Assembly (NCBI GenBank): GCA_027445725.1
Contig: DAIAVG010000099.1
Span: 1 to 5,697 of the forward strand
DNA length: 5,697 nucleotides
Reading direction: 5' to 3'
From: Acidithiobacillus sp.
GTDB taxonomy: Bacteria; Pseudomonadota; Gammaproteobacteria; Acidithiobacillales; Acidithiobacillaceae
The stretch's first letter is position 1; every line of letters starts with the position of its first letter. Positions 1 through 5,697 of this stretch are shown piece by piece. The translations under genes were made by a program, and so were the position numbers. The notes under the pieces were generated by a model. The model was not told the origin of the DNA and did not search any database. It worked only from the letters and a program-made list of their open reading frames with translations.

Positions 1-151
1 GTTCGGCGAAACGGACGTGGACACCATTCTGAAAGAAGCGGAAGCCTGCCATAAGGCGAATCCCCATAACCACGTCCGTATCGTCGGCTATGACAACTTC
101 AAGCAGTCCCAGGGTACCTCCTTGGTAGTCTATCGGGGCAAGACCGTATAA
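1..151 (+). CDS. cbbS: RuBisCO small subunit, form I (C-terminal 49 codons only)
   Basis: This is the 3' end of the small subunit of ribulose-1,5-bisphosphate carboxylase/oxygenase, which caps the L8S8 form I enzyme that fixes CO2 in the Calvin cycle. The reading frame begins at base 2 and stops at TAA 149-151. The visible tail contains [13 protein letters not shown] followed by [18 protein letters not shown], which matches the highly conserved C-terminal strand of proteobacterial form I small subunits (typically HVRLIGYDN...QSQG...VYRG). The start and most of the protein lie upstream of the window, and cbbL is expected before it. The next genes are cbbQ and cbbO with no carboxysome shell gene in between. 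From established classification of form I operons, this points to the non-carboxysomal IAq type, although cbbL would have to be seen to confirm it. Confidence 0.93.
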   Translation, partial: FGETDVDTILKEAEACHKANPHNHVRIVGYDNFKQSQGTSLVVYRGKTV

Positions 152-158
152 GTCCCGT

Positions 159-197
159 GCCGTACCGCCCAGCCTTTTTGCGCTGAGCCGGTGCGGC
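159..197 (+). promoter_or_regulatory. Intergenic stem-loop between cbbS and cbbQ
   Basis: Starting 8 bases after the cbbS stop, bases 159-167 (GCCGTACCG) pair with 189-197 (CGGTGCGGC read 5'-3', with one G-T wobble). After a small internal loop, 170-173 (CAGC) pair with 182-185 (GCTG), leaving an eight-base loop at 174-181 that includes five T. No T-run follows the stem, so it is not a classical intrinsic terminator. A hairpin at this place could protect the 3' end of cbbLS mRNA or cause partial termination, so that cbbQO is made in smaller amounts than RuBisCO. The pairing is read from the sequence; the role is inference. Confidence 0.4.
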
Positions 198-291
198 GCT
201 TGTCGAGAGCATTTCTGATGTTGTGCAGGGCCGTTTTCGCCCGAAATGTTCCCGTCAAGTGCCGTGTTTCCCTGTCCAGGAACGTTTTCCC

Positions 292-297
292 GAGGAG
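292..297 (+). promoter_or_regulatory. Ribosome binding site deciding the cbbQ start
   Basis: GAGGAG at 292-297 lies nine bases before ATG 307. It supports the start giving MNDQLTEYR over the in-frame ATG at 223, whose extra 28 residues (MQGRFRPKC...) resemble no CbbQ N-terminus and have no comparable site upstream. Confidence 0.8.
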
Positions 298-306
298 CAG
301 CATTCC

Positions 307-1110
307 ATGAACGACCAGTTGACTGAATACCGCATCAAGAAAGCACCTTACTACCGTGCCACCGGCGATGAAACAGAACTTTACGAAGCCGCTTACAGCG
401 TGCGCATGCCGATGATGCTCAAGGGTCCCACCGGCTGTGGCAAGACCCGTTTCGTGGAGTATATGGCCTATAAACTGGGCAAGCCTTTGATTACGGTGGC
501 TTGTAATGAGGACATGACGGCCTCTGACCTGGTCGGGCGTTTCCTGCTCGACCCGCAAGGCACCCGCTGGCAGGATGGGCCGCTGACCATGGCGGCGCGT
601 TTGGGCGGCATCTGCTATCTGGATGAGGTCGTGGAGGCTCGTCAGGATACTACCGTGGTCATCCATCCGCTGACCGATAACCGCCGCGTGCTTCCCCTGG
701 AAAAGAAGGGCGAGCTGGTGCAGGCGCATCCCGATTTCCAATTGGTGATTTCTTACAATCCGGGCTATCAGAGCCTCATGAAGGATCTGAAGCAGTCGAC
801 TAAGCAGCGTTTCGGGGCCTTGGATTTCAACTACCCCGATCACGAAATTGAGACGGAAATTGTCTCTCACGAGACCGGTGTCAGCAAGGAAGTTGCCGGC
901 AAGCTGGTTTCCATTGCCGAACGTGCCCGCAACCTGAAAGGACACGGCCTGGATGAAGGCATCTCCACCCGTATGTTGGTCTACGCAGGCTCCCTGATCA
1001 ACAAGGGTGTTGAGGCGAAGGCTGCCTGCCGGGTGACCTTGGTACGTCCGATCACCGATGACCCCGACATGCGCGACGCGTTGGATGCGGCGGTGACCAC
1101 TTACTTCTGA
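307..1110 (+). CDS. cbbQ: CbbQ, MoxR-type AAA+ ATPase of the RuBisCO activase complex
   Basis: CbbQ is the hexameric AAA+ motor that, with the adaptor CbbO, uses ATP to remodel inhibited RuBisCO and release tightly bound sugar phosphates in the cytosol. The product is 267 residues, the usual CbbQ size. Visible motifs in order are Walker A GPTGCGKT at 40-47, Walker B ICYLDE at 102-107 (D106, E107), sensor 1 asparagine N151 in ISYNPGYQ, a likely arginine finger R168 in TKQRF, and a sensor 2 region GISTR at 218-222. The segments [13 protein letters not shown] and HPLTDNRR are typical of the CbbQ/NorQ subgroup of MoxR ATPases. The gene follows cbbS by 155 bases and precedes cbbO by 51 bases, so it is probably co-transcribed with RuBisCO. 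NorQ, which serves nitric oxide reductase, is the main alternative, but the cbbS neighbour favours CbbQ. All key catalytic residues appear intact. Confidence 0.96.
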   Translation: MNDQLTEYRIKKAPYYRATGDETELYEAAYSVRMPMMLKGPTGCGKTRFVEYMAYKLGKPLITVACNEDMTASDLVGRFLLDPQGTRWQDGPLTMAARLGGICYLDEVVEARQDTTVVIHPLTDNRRVLPLEKKGELVQAHPDFQLVISYNPGYQSLMKDLKQSTKQRFGALDFNYPDHEIETEIVSHETGVSKEVAGKLVSIAERARNLKGHGLDEGISTRMLVYAGSLINKGVEAKAACRVTLVRPITDDPDMRDALDAAVTTYF

Positions 1111-1161
1111 GTTCTCACGTTCGCCTAGAGTGAAGAGGGCCGCGACGATCATGGAGGACGC

Positions 1162-3480
1162 ATGAAACATCTGGAAGATTATGCAGAATTGCTGGAGGCT
1201 TTTGGCGATGAAAGCCAGGCCATCCTGCAGAGTAACTGGCAAGAGGCCGCCCGAATTTTTAGTCCTGCCGGTCTGGATCGATACCTGGATGGCGCCATGG
1301 GGTTGCGATCTCTGGGCAAGGGCGATGGTTTGGTGAGCAGTTATCTGGATGCCGCCCCTCACGTCGCCCGCGAAATGGGAGAAGATGCTGTCTGGGAACT
1401 GGTGGGTGCCGTTATGAAAATGGCGTCCAAAACCAGCGGTGCGGTATTGGAGGCGGTGGTGTCCACCAGTCCGACAGCCGCCAACCGTCTGGCCGATCTG
1501 GAGCTCTTCAAAAGCTATCTCGGCATGTTGGACCGCTTGCTTGCGCAAGTGCCGCGCGCGCTGCGGCCCATGCTGGAAAATATCGACCAGCTCTTCGGCT
1601 ATTTGACGCTGGGCGGCTTGCGCCGCTGGGCACTCTGGGGCGCACACGCCCATCGTACGGACTTTGCGGCGCAGATTGCCTACTTTTCCCTGAAAAGTCC
1701 GGAAGCCCTGGCTATGCTCCAGCAGGAGCGTAAAGGCACGCTTTTTGTCGATATCCAGCGTCGCCTGCGTATGTATTTAAGGGCACTATGGGGACGGGAT
1801 TTCTTCCTGCGCCCCACCAGCGGTGATTTTGAAGACCGCGAAGGTTACCGGCCTTATATCGAAGGGATTTTCATCCATCTTCCCGACGCCTACGACGATT
1901 GGGAAGGCATCGATGGGATGACCCGCTATCGCGCCGTGGCGGCTCACGCCGCCGCGCATGTGGCTTACATGCAGAAGGCGATCTCGGCTGAGGCACTTAA
2001 CCCTGAGCAGATGGCGGTGATCGGTTTGCTGGAGGATGCGCGGGTGGAGGCACTGGCCATGCGCGCCTTCCCCGGACTGCGCGCAATCTGGATGCCTTTT
2101 CACACCACAGTAGCCGGACCGGTCGCCACTATGGGGGAACTGTTTTCCCGACTGGCGCGGGCGATCATTGATCCTGCCTATGAGGACGACAATGTCTGGG
2201 TGCAGGAGGGCCGACAGGCCTTTCGGGAGGCGGAGGCCCGCTGGGACGATCCACAACTTTCCTGGGATTTGGGTGTGCGACTGGCGGACACTCTGCGTAA
2301 GGAAAAACTGACTTACCATGCCCGCACCGATTTTCCCGACATCCTCTATCGGGATGACAACCGCACTATCTGGGAGTTTGAGGAAATCGACTGGGAAAGT
2401 GAAGCGACTATCCTTCCCGGCGCCCAGGTGCGGAAATATGTCAGCGTCATGGAAATGGTCAACGAGATTGATACCGAGCTGGCCGGTGACGACGCCCAGG
2501 AAGTCTGGGTGCTGCAATCGGAGCTTTTCCCCTACGAAGATATGGGGCTGAGTTACAACCAGAGGGAAGGCAAGGAGCCGGTTTCTGATCCCTACCATTA
2601 TCCGGAGTGGGATTATCAGATTCAGACCAATCGTCCGCACTGGGTAACGGTGCTGGAGCGTCGGCTCAGGGTTGGCGATGTGCGCGTTGTGCGTGAGGTG
2701 CTGGACAAGTACAAGCCGGTCTCCAGCCGACTCAGATACCTCATTGAGGCCTTGCAGCCCCAGGGTGTACAGCGTCTGCGCAAACAGGAAGATGGTGACG
2801 AGATCGATATGGAAGCGGCAGTGCGCGCACTGGTGGATATCCGCATGGGTCTGGCGCCGGATACCCGCATTCACATGCGTAACTTGCGCAAGGTGCGCGA
2901 TCTGGGTGTGTTGGTATTGATGGATTTGTCCGAGTCGACCAACGACAAGGTCCGTGGTTCGGAAGACACTATCCTCCAGCTCACTCGGGACGCGACGGCA
3001 CTGCTCGCCGACGCCATGAACCGTATTGGTGACCCCTTTGCCATTCACGGATTTCATTCCGACGGGCGGCATGATGTGGCATATTACCGCTTTAAGGACT
3101 TTGACGAAGCGTATAGCGATGAGGCCATGGGGCGTATTGCGGGTATGACCGGCAAGCTTTCCACGCGCATGGGGGCGGCCTTACGCCATGCCGGGCACTA
3201 CCTGCGTCATCAGCGGCAATCGAAAAAACTGTTGCTGGTTATTACCGATGGCGAGCCGGCGGATATTGATGTGCGCGATCCGCAGTATCTGCGCTATGAC
3301 GCCAGGCGGGCGGTGGAAGAACTGGGGCGGGACGGGGTGATTACCTATTGTCTGAGCCTTGATCCCCACGCCGATGAGTATGTGTCGCGAATTTTCGGGG
3401 CGCGTAATTATCAGGTGATCGACCATGTGGAACGCCTGCCGGAGCGTCTGCCCATGCTCTACGCCGGCCTGACCCGGTAA
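1162..3480 (+). CDS. cbbO: CbbO, von Willebrand A domain adaptor of the RuBisCO activase
   Basis: CbbO is the substrate adaptor of the CbbQO activase: one copy binds the CbbQ hexamer, and its vWA domain contacts RuBisCO through a metal-ion-dependent adhesion site. The 772-residue product has the usual length for the family. The C-terminal vWA domain runs from about residue 580 to the end. Its MIDAS is complete: D588-L-S590-E-S592, T668 in KLSTRMG, and D696 in VITDGEP. The N-terminal 570 residues are mostly of helical character and related to NorD; they include HAAAH at 262-266 and LLEDARVE at 289-296. The start at ATG 1162 is supported by GGAGG at 1153-1157, only four bases upstream. It sits 51 bases after cbbQ and is very likely in one transcript with it. 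A NorD assignment is less likely given the linkage to cbbS. No truncation or frameshift is seen. Confidence 0.95.
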   Translation: MKHLEDYAELLEAFGDESQAILQSNWQEAARIFSPAGLDRYLDGAMGLRSLGKGDGLVSSYLDAAPHVAREMGEDAVWELVGAVMKMASKTSGAVLEAVVSTSPTAANRLADLELFKSYLGMLDRLLAQVPRALRPMLENIDQLFGYLTLGGLRRWALWGAHAHRTDFAAQIAYFSLKSPEALAMLQQERKGTLFVDIQRRLRMYLRALWGRDFFLRPTSGDFEDREGYRPYIEGIFIHLPDAYDDWEGIDGMTRYRAVAAHAAAHVAYMQKAISAEALNPEQMAVIGLLEDARVEALAMRAFPGLRAIWMPFHTTVAGPVATMGELFSRLARAIIDPAYEDDNVWVQEGRQAFREAEARWDDPQLSWDLGVRLADTLRKEKLTYHARTDFPDILYRDDNRTIWEFEEIDWESEATILPGAQVRKYVSVMEMVNEIDTELAGDDAQEVWVLQSELFPYEDMGLSYNQREGKEPVSDPYHYPEWDYQIQTNRPHWVTVLERRLRVGDVRVVREVLDKYKPVSSRLRYLIEALQPQGVQRLRKQEDGDEIDMEAAVRALVDIRMGLAPDTRIHMRNLRKVRDLGVLVLMDLSESTNDKVRGSEDTILQLTRDATALLADAMNRIGDPFAIHGFHSDGRHDVAYYRFKDFDEAYSDEAMGRIAGMTGKLSTRMGAALRHAGHYLRHQRQSKKLLLVITDGEPADIDVRDPQYLRYDARRAVEELGRDGVITYCLSLDPHADEYVSRIFGARNYQVIDHVERLPERLPMLYAGLTR

Positions 3481-3509
3481 CGTAGCTAACGCCCACTTCT
3501 CTGCTGGTG

Positions 3510-3563
3510 AACGGGCAAGGACGCATCGTTGGTCGCTACGTCGGTGCGATTTCCTTACCCGTT
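3510..3563. terminator. Possible transcript-end hairpin between convergent genes
   Basis: Between the cbbO stop and the end of the convergent minus-strand gene, AACGGGCAAGGA (3510-3521) is complementary to TCCTTACCCGTT (3552-3563) except for one C-A mismatch. An inner CGCA (3522-3525) can pair with TGCG (3545-3548). The structure could end transcripts from both sides, but neither side has the T-run of a strong intrinsic terminator, so the function is uncertain. Nothing else is recognisable in 3481-3599. Confidence 0.35.
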
Positions 3564-3599
3564 ATCCTCTGGCATTTGCTCTGGATGCGTTTGTAGATT

Positions 3600-3962
3600 T
3601 CAGGGCCTGCTCTCTTCCTGCTTCCGGGGGTGAACCAGCAGTGGGGCGGCGGTTCGCACCATGGCCTTATTACTGCGATGTTGGCTCGCCTCCACCGGGC
3701 AGGCAGGCCTGCGATGATGGTGCGCATATAACCGTTCCCAATCACGGCGAGCTTCAGCGGGTTTAGCACGTGCCAGGGCCAGCATCCCAAAACCATCGTC
3801 ATCCCAGCCGCAGTCGCCGAGCACGGCTTCGGGCCAGCGCTGCATATAGGCATCGCGCATGATCTTTTTGCCCAGTTCGGCCAGATCCTCCGCGACCCCC
3901 AGCGCCACTGCCCGCGTTTTCCACTCATCCCATTCAAACAGCATTTCTTTTGAACCTATCAT
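3600..3962 (-). CDS. Small hypothetical protein, function unknown
   Basis: I do not recognise this 120-residue product. The start at ATG 3962 (reading leftwards) is chosen because GGGAGAG lies six bases upstream of it on the minus strand; a longer version from TTG at 4100 would start inside the predicted promoter. The first 80 residues look protein-like: soluble, rich in acidic residues and tryptophan (MLFEWDEWKTR, W43, GDCGWDDDGFG at 49-59, RRDWERLY at 72-79). The last 40 residues are basic and rich in His, Arg and Pro, quite unlike the first part, which may mean a diverged or frameshifted tail. There is no signal peptide, membrane segment or known motif. It is convergent with cbbO and divergent from yicC, and seems to be a single-gene unit with its own promoter. 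A chance frame is possible, but the ribosome site plus promoter favour a real gene. Confidence 0.6.
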   Translation of the reverse strand: MIGSKEMLFEWDEWKTRAVALGVAEDLAELGKKIMRDAYMQRWPEAVLGDCGWDDDGFGMLALARAKPAEARRDWERLYAHHHRRPACPVEASQHRSNKAMVRTAAPLLVHPRKQEESRP

Positions 3963-3994
3963 GTGACACTCTCCCGCACTTATCGTGATGATCG

Positions 3995-4040
3995 GGTTCG
4001 CCAACTTGATGTGTTGACGCTGGAAGTTGACGCTAGAACC
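3995..4040 (-). promoter_or_regulatory. Possible leader stem-loop upstream of the small gene
   Basis: CAACTT (4002-4007) is complementary to AAGTTG (4024-4029), and outside it GGTTC (3995-3999) is complementary to GAACC (4036-4040), separated by an unequal internal loop. Read on the minus strand, this would fold in the roughly 100-base untranslated leader of the 120-residue gene, about 30 bases before its start codon. The pairing is seen directly; any regulatory effect is inference. Confidence 0.3.
4013..4038. repeat. Tandem 13-bp direct repeat (GTTGACGCT core)
   Basis: GTTGACGCTGGAA (4013-4025) is followed directly by GTTGACGCTAGAA (4026-4038), 12 of 13 bases identical. The eight-base core TTGACGCT recurs in inverted orientation at 4093-4100 (AGCGTCAA on the plus strand), where it contains the -35 box of the minus-strand promoter. 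Two tandem copies and one inverted copy within 90 bases suggest binding sites for a DNA-binding regulator, but no regulator is identified. Confidence 0.6.
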
Positions 4041-4071
4041 GGCAGCCCAATTTTTTAGATTCAGTTCTTTA

Positions 4072-4100
4072 AGTTTAGTTCTGGATTCCGACAGCGTCAA
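4072..4100 (-). promoter_or_regulatory. Sigma70-like promoter for the small minus-strand gene
   Basis: On the minus strand, TTGACG (4100 to 4095, five of six bases matching the -35 consensus) is followed after exactly 17 bases by TAAACT (4077 to 4072, four of six matching TATAAT). Transcription would begin near 4065, giving a leader of about 100 bases before ATG 3962. The surrounding DNA from about 4047 to 4084 is noticeably AT-rich compared with its neighbours, which fits a promoter. Confidence 0.5.
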
Positions 4101-4183
4101 GGCCGCTTAATCGGTATTTTGCACTCGGCAAGCGCATGCAGAGGTCGCCGGACTGGCGGCCGTATGCTAGTTTATGCAGAGGA

Positions 4184-4203
4184 TGCCTGCTTTTCCGCAG
4201 GCA
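4184..4203 (+). promoter_or_regulatory. Short perfect hairpin just before the yicC ribosome site
   Basis: TGCCTGC (4184-4190) and GCAGGCA (4197-4203) form a perfect seven-base-pair stem with loop TTTTCC. It ends ten bases before the yicC ribosome binding site. It lacks a trailing T-run, so it is not a usual terminator. It could affect translation or stability of the yicC-gmk mRNA, but that is inference. Confidence 0.4.
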
Positions 4204-4213
4204 GGATTGTGCT

Positions 4214-4219
4214 GGGGAG
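4214..4219 (+). promoter_or_regulatory. Ribosome binding site deciding the yicC start
   Basis: GGGGAG at 4214-4219 lies eight bases before ATG 4228. This start yields MICSMTGFAR, which fits the family N-terminus (MI.SMT.FAR). The in-frame ATG at 4174 would add 18 residues foreign to the family. Confidence 0.8.
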
Positions 4220-4227
4220 CCAACAAC

Positions 4228-5097
4228 ATGATATGCAGTATGACCGGGTTCGCCCGCTGTGAAAGTCACGGGGCTTGGGGCACGCTGGCCTGGGAGCTGC
4301 GCACCGTAAATCACCGTTTTCTTGATGTCGGTCTGCGCCTGCCCGAGGGCTTGGGCGCGCTCGAAACAGCGGTACGGGCACGCTTGCAAAAAACGTTGGT
4401 GCGCGGCCGGGTGGATGCCTGGCTGCGTTTTCAGCCTGCGGCAGGCGGATCGTTGCGCCTTAATACGGCACTGGCGACGGAACTGCATGGACTCCATGCG
4501 GAACTGAATGATATCTGGGAGCTGGGTGAGACCGCGTTTAATCCGTGGGATGCGCTGCGCTGGCCGGGTTTGGTGCAGGCGTCTGGCACGGATACGGATG
4601 CGGAGGCGCTGGAGGCAGAAGTGCTGGCGCTGCTGGACCGGGCGTTGACCGAGTTGCAGGAGGCGCGGGAGCGGGAGGGCGCTGCTTTAGCACAGTTGTT
4701 GCTGAGCCGTGTGGATGCGATTGCCGGGCAGACTGCAGCGTTGCGCAACCATTTGCCTGAGCTGGAAAAGGCGCTGCGCGAACGTTTGCAGGCGCGCTTG
4801 CAGGAACTGGCGCAGCAGGTGGACGCGGGGCGTTGGGAGCAGGAGCTGCTCTTTTATCTGCAACGTCAGGACGTAGCGGAAGAGCTGGACCGTCTGGACA
4901 CCCATCTGACCGAATTGCGGCGCATCTTGCAGCGGCGCGAGGCGGTTGGCAGGCGCCTGGATTTTCTCATGCAGGAGCTCAATCGGGAGGCCAACACCCT
5001 CGCTTCCAAGGCTGGAGACAGCCAGGTGACTTTTGCCTCGGTAGAGCTGAAGGTGCTCATCGAACAGATGCGGGAGCAGGTACAGAATGTGGAGTGA
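4228..5097 (+). CDS. yicC: YicC/YloC-family endoribonuclease
   Basis: This is a member of the widespread YicC family, shown in E. coli and Bacillus to be an endoribonuclease acting on RNA in the cytosol; E. coli YicC has been linked to decay of the small RNA RyhB. The product is 289 residues, against 287 in E. coli. The N-terminal YicC domain shows SMTGFAR at 4-10, WELRTVNHRFLDV at 22-34 and RWPG at 111-114. A charged, Leu-rich helical middle (about 120-205) has coiled-coil character. The C-terminal DUF1732 domain shows RQDVAEELDRLDTH at 213-226, EAVGRRLDFLMQELNRE at 238-254, NTLASK at 256-261 and the ending ELKVLIEQMREQVQNVE. All hallmark segments are intact. gmk starts six bases after its stop, so the two are almost certainly co-transcribed. 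I could not find a convincing promoter in front of it; one is expected in the 3963-4227 gap. Confidence 0.95.
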   Translation: MICSMTGFARCESHGAWGTLAWELRTVNHRFLDVGLRLPEGLGALETAVRARLQKTLVRGRVDAWLRFQPAAGGSLRLNTALATELHGLHAELNDIWELGETAFNPWDALRWPGLVQASGTDTDAEALEAEVLALLDRALTELQEAREREGAALAQLLLSRVDAIAGQTAALRNHLPELEKALRERLQARLQELAQQVDAGRWEQELLFYLQRQDVAEELDRLDTHLTELRRILQRREAVGRRLDFLMQELNREANTLASKAGDSQVTFASVELKVLIEQMREQVQNVE

Positions 5098-5103
5098 AAG
5101 CCA

Positions 5104-5697
5104 ATGACGGGTGGAGCAGAACGCGGTATCCTGTGGATTATTTCGGCACCCAGCGGCGCGGGAAAGACCAGCCTGGCCCGGGCGCTGGTGGCGGCGACCC
5201 CGCAATTGCGCACCTCCGTCTCTTACACCACACGGCCCCCGCGGCCGGGCGAGGCAGAGGGAACGGACTATCACTTTGTTCCCATGGAGGCCTTCACGGC
5301 CATGGCGGAGCGGGGTGAGTTTCTGGAGTATGCCCGGGTGCACGGCAATGGTTATGGCACCAGTGAACCTTGGGTTAAGAGTCAGTTGTTCGCTGGGACC
5401 GACTGTCTGCTGGAGATCGACTGGCAAGGTGCGCGGCAGGTGCGGGAAAGATTGCCGGGGCAGGCGGTCAGTATTTTTATCCTGCCGCCTTCTGTCGCCG
5501 CTTTGGCGGAACGTCTGCGTGGCCGTGGCCAGGATTCGGAGACGGTCATTGCGCGCAGGCTGGCGGCAGCACGTGAAGAGCTGTTGCATTATGATGAGTT
5601 TGATTATCTGGTGGTGAATGACCATTTCCAGGATGCGTTAGCCGACTTGCAAAGCATTGTCCATGCGGAACATCTGCGGCTGGGTTATCAGCAGCAT
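5104..5697 (+). CDS. gmk: Guanylate kinase (C-terminus cut by window end)
   Basis: Guanylate kinase transfers a phosphate from ATP to GMP (or dGMP) to give GDP, an essential step of purine nucleotide supply in the cytosol. The frame is open from ATG 5104 to the last base, 198 codons without a stop; E. coli Gmk has 207 residues, so only a short tail is missing. The P-loop is APSGAGKT at 15-22. The GMP-binding signature spans 42-59 with T42, T43, R44, R47, E50, G53 and Y56 in place. DWQGA is at 106-110 and the lid RLRGRGQDS at 137-145, followed by VVND at 170-173. GGAG at 5091-5094, overlapping the end of yicC, lies nine bases before the start and suggests translational coupling. In many proteobacteria rpoZ and spoT follow gmk; here that cannot be seen. 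Confidence 0.96.
   Translation, partial: MTGGAERGILWIISAPSGAGKTSLARALVAATPQLRTSVSYTTRPPRPGEAEGTDYHFVPMEAFTAMAERGEFLEYARVHGNGYGTSEPWVKSQLFAGTDCLLEIDWQGARQVRERLPGQAVSIFILPPSVAALAERLRGRGQDSETVIARRLAAAREELLHYDEFDYLVVNDHFQDALADLQSIVHAEHLRLGYQQH

Noticed and set aside
223..306. 28-residue N-terminal extension of CbbQ
   Set aside because: Not like any CbbQ N-terminus, and a strong GAGGAG site sits at the right distance from ATG 307.
1151..1165. Four-residue mini frame ATG GAG GAC GCA TGA whose stop overlaps the cbbO start
   Set aside because: The cbbO ribosome binding site lies inside it, so it is most simply a by-product of that site; nothing shows that it is translated.
130..1653. 507-codon open frame on the minus strand opposite cbbQ and the start of cbbO
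   Set aside because: Its codons lie exactly back-to-back with the cbbQ and cbbO codons, so it stays open simply because these genes avoid TTA, CTA and TCA. It resembles no protein and overlaps well-supported genes.
1786..3072. 428-codon open frame on the minus strand inside cbbO
   Set aside because: Same codon-aligned antisense effect; no recognisable domain, and the sense frame encodes a complete CbbO.
3703..3712. Palindrome GCAGGCCTGC
   Set aside because: A ten-base palindrome inside the small coding frame, with no partner sites nearby that would suggest an operator; compatible with chance in GC-rich DNA.
3536..3937. 133-codon minus-strand frame overlapping the small gene
   Set aside because: Composition is Trp/Arg/Cys-rich as expected of an out-of-frame shadow; no ribosome site seen. 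It is kept in mind only for the possible frameshifted tail.
3963..4100. Extension of the small minus-strand gene to a TTG start at 4100
   Set aside because: It would begin within the predicted -35 box and run through the repeats, whereas ATG 3962 has a proper ribosome site.
4163..4168. TATGCT as a -10 box for yicC
   Set aside because: No acceptable -35 hexamer 16-18 bases upstream and no extended -10; too weak to list as a promoter.
4687..5625. 312-codon open frame on the minus strand opposite yicC and gmk
   Set aside because: Codon-aligned shadow of two strongly supported housekeeping genes; no family resemblance.

Overview
The window looks like a stretch of chromosome from an obligate or facultative chemolithoautotrophic proteobacterium. 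An Acidithiobacillus-type or related sulfur/iron oxidiser is my best guess; this rests on gene content and protein style only, because no rRNA or other marker is present. DNA composition is moderately GC-rich, with codon use that largely avoids TTA, CTA and TCA.

Left part (1-3480, + strand): the end of a form I RuBisCO operon. It holds the last 49 codons of the small subunit (cbbS), then cbbQ (MoxR-type AAA+ ATPase) and cbbO (large protein with a C-terminal von Willebrand A domain). CbbQ and CbbO together form a RuBisCO activase that strips inhibitory sugar phosphates from RuBisCO active sites. No carboxysome gene lies between cbbS and cbbQ, the layout of the non-carboxysomal form IAq operons. 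A GC-rich stem-loop sits in the 155-base gap between cbbS and cbbQ and may set different RNA levels for the enzyme and its activase.

Middle part (3481-4227): a probable small minus-strand gene of unknown function (120 residues, 3600-3962). It is convergent to cbbO and divergent from yicC. It has its own ribosome binding site and a good sigma70-like promoter at 4072-4100. Its leader region carries a 13-bp tandem repeat, a stem-loop, and a third inverted copy of the repeat core that coincides with the -35 box. This is the least explained part of the window.

Right part (4228-5697, + strand): a housekeeping pair, yicC (YicC-family endoribonuclease) followed six bases later by gmk (guanylate kinase, cut by the window end just before its C-terminus). 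This pair commonly sits upstream of rpoZ and spoT in proteobacteria, so those genes may lie beyond the edge.

I see no mobile element, CRISPR array, RNA gene or clearly new multigene system. The items most worth checking are the unknown small gene with its repeat-bearing control region, the cbbS-cbbQ hairpin, and a histidine/acidic motif in the poorly understood N-terminal half of CbbO.
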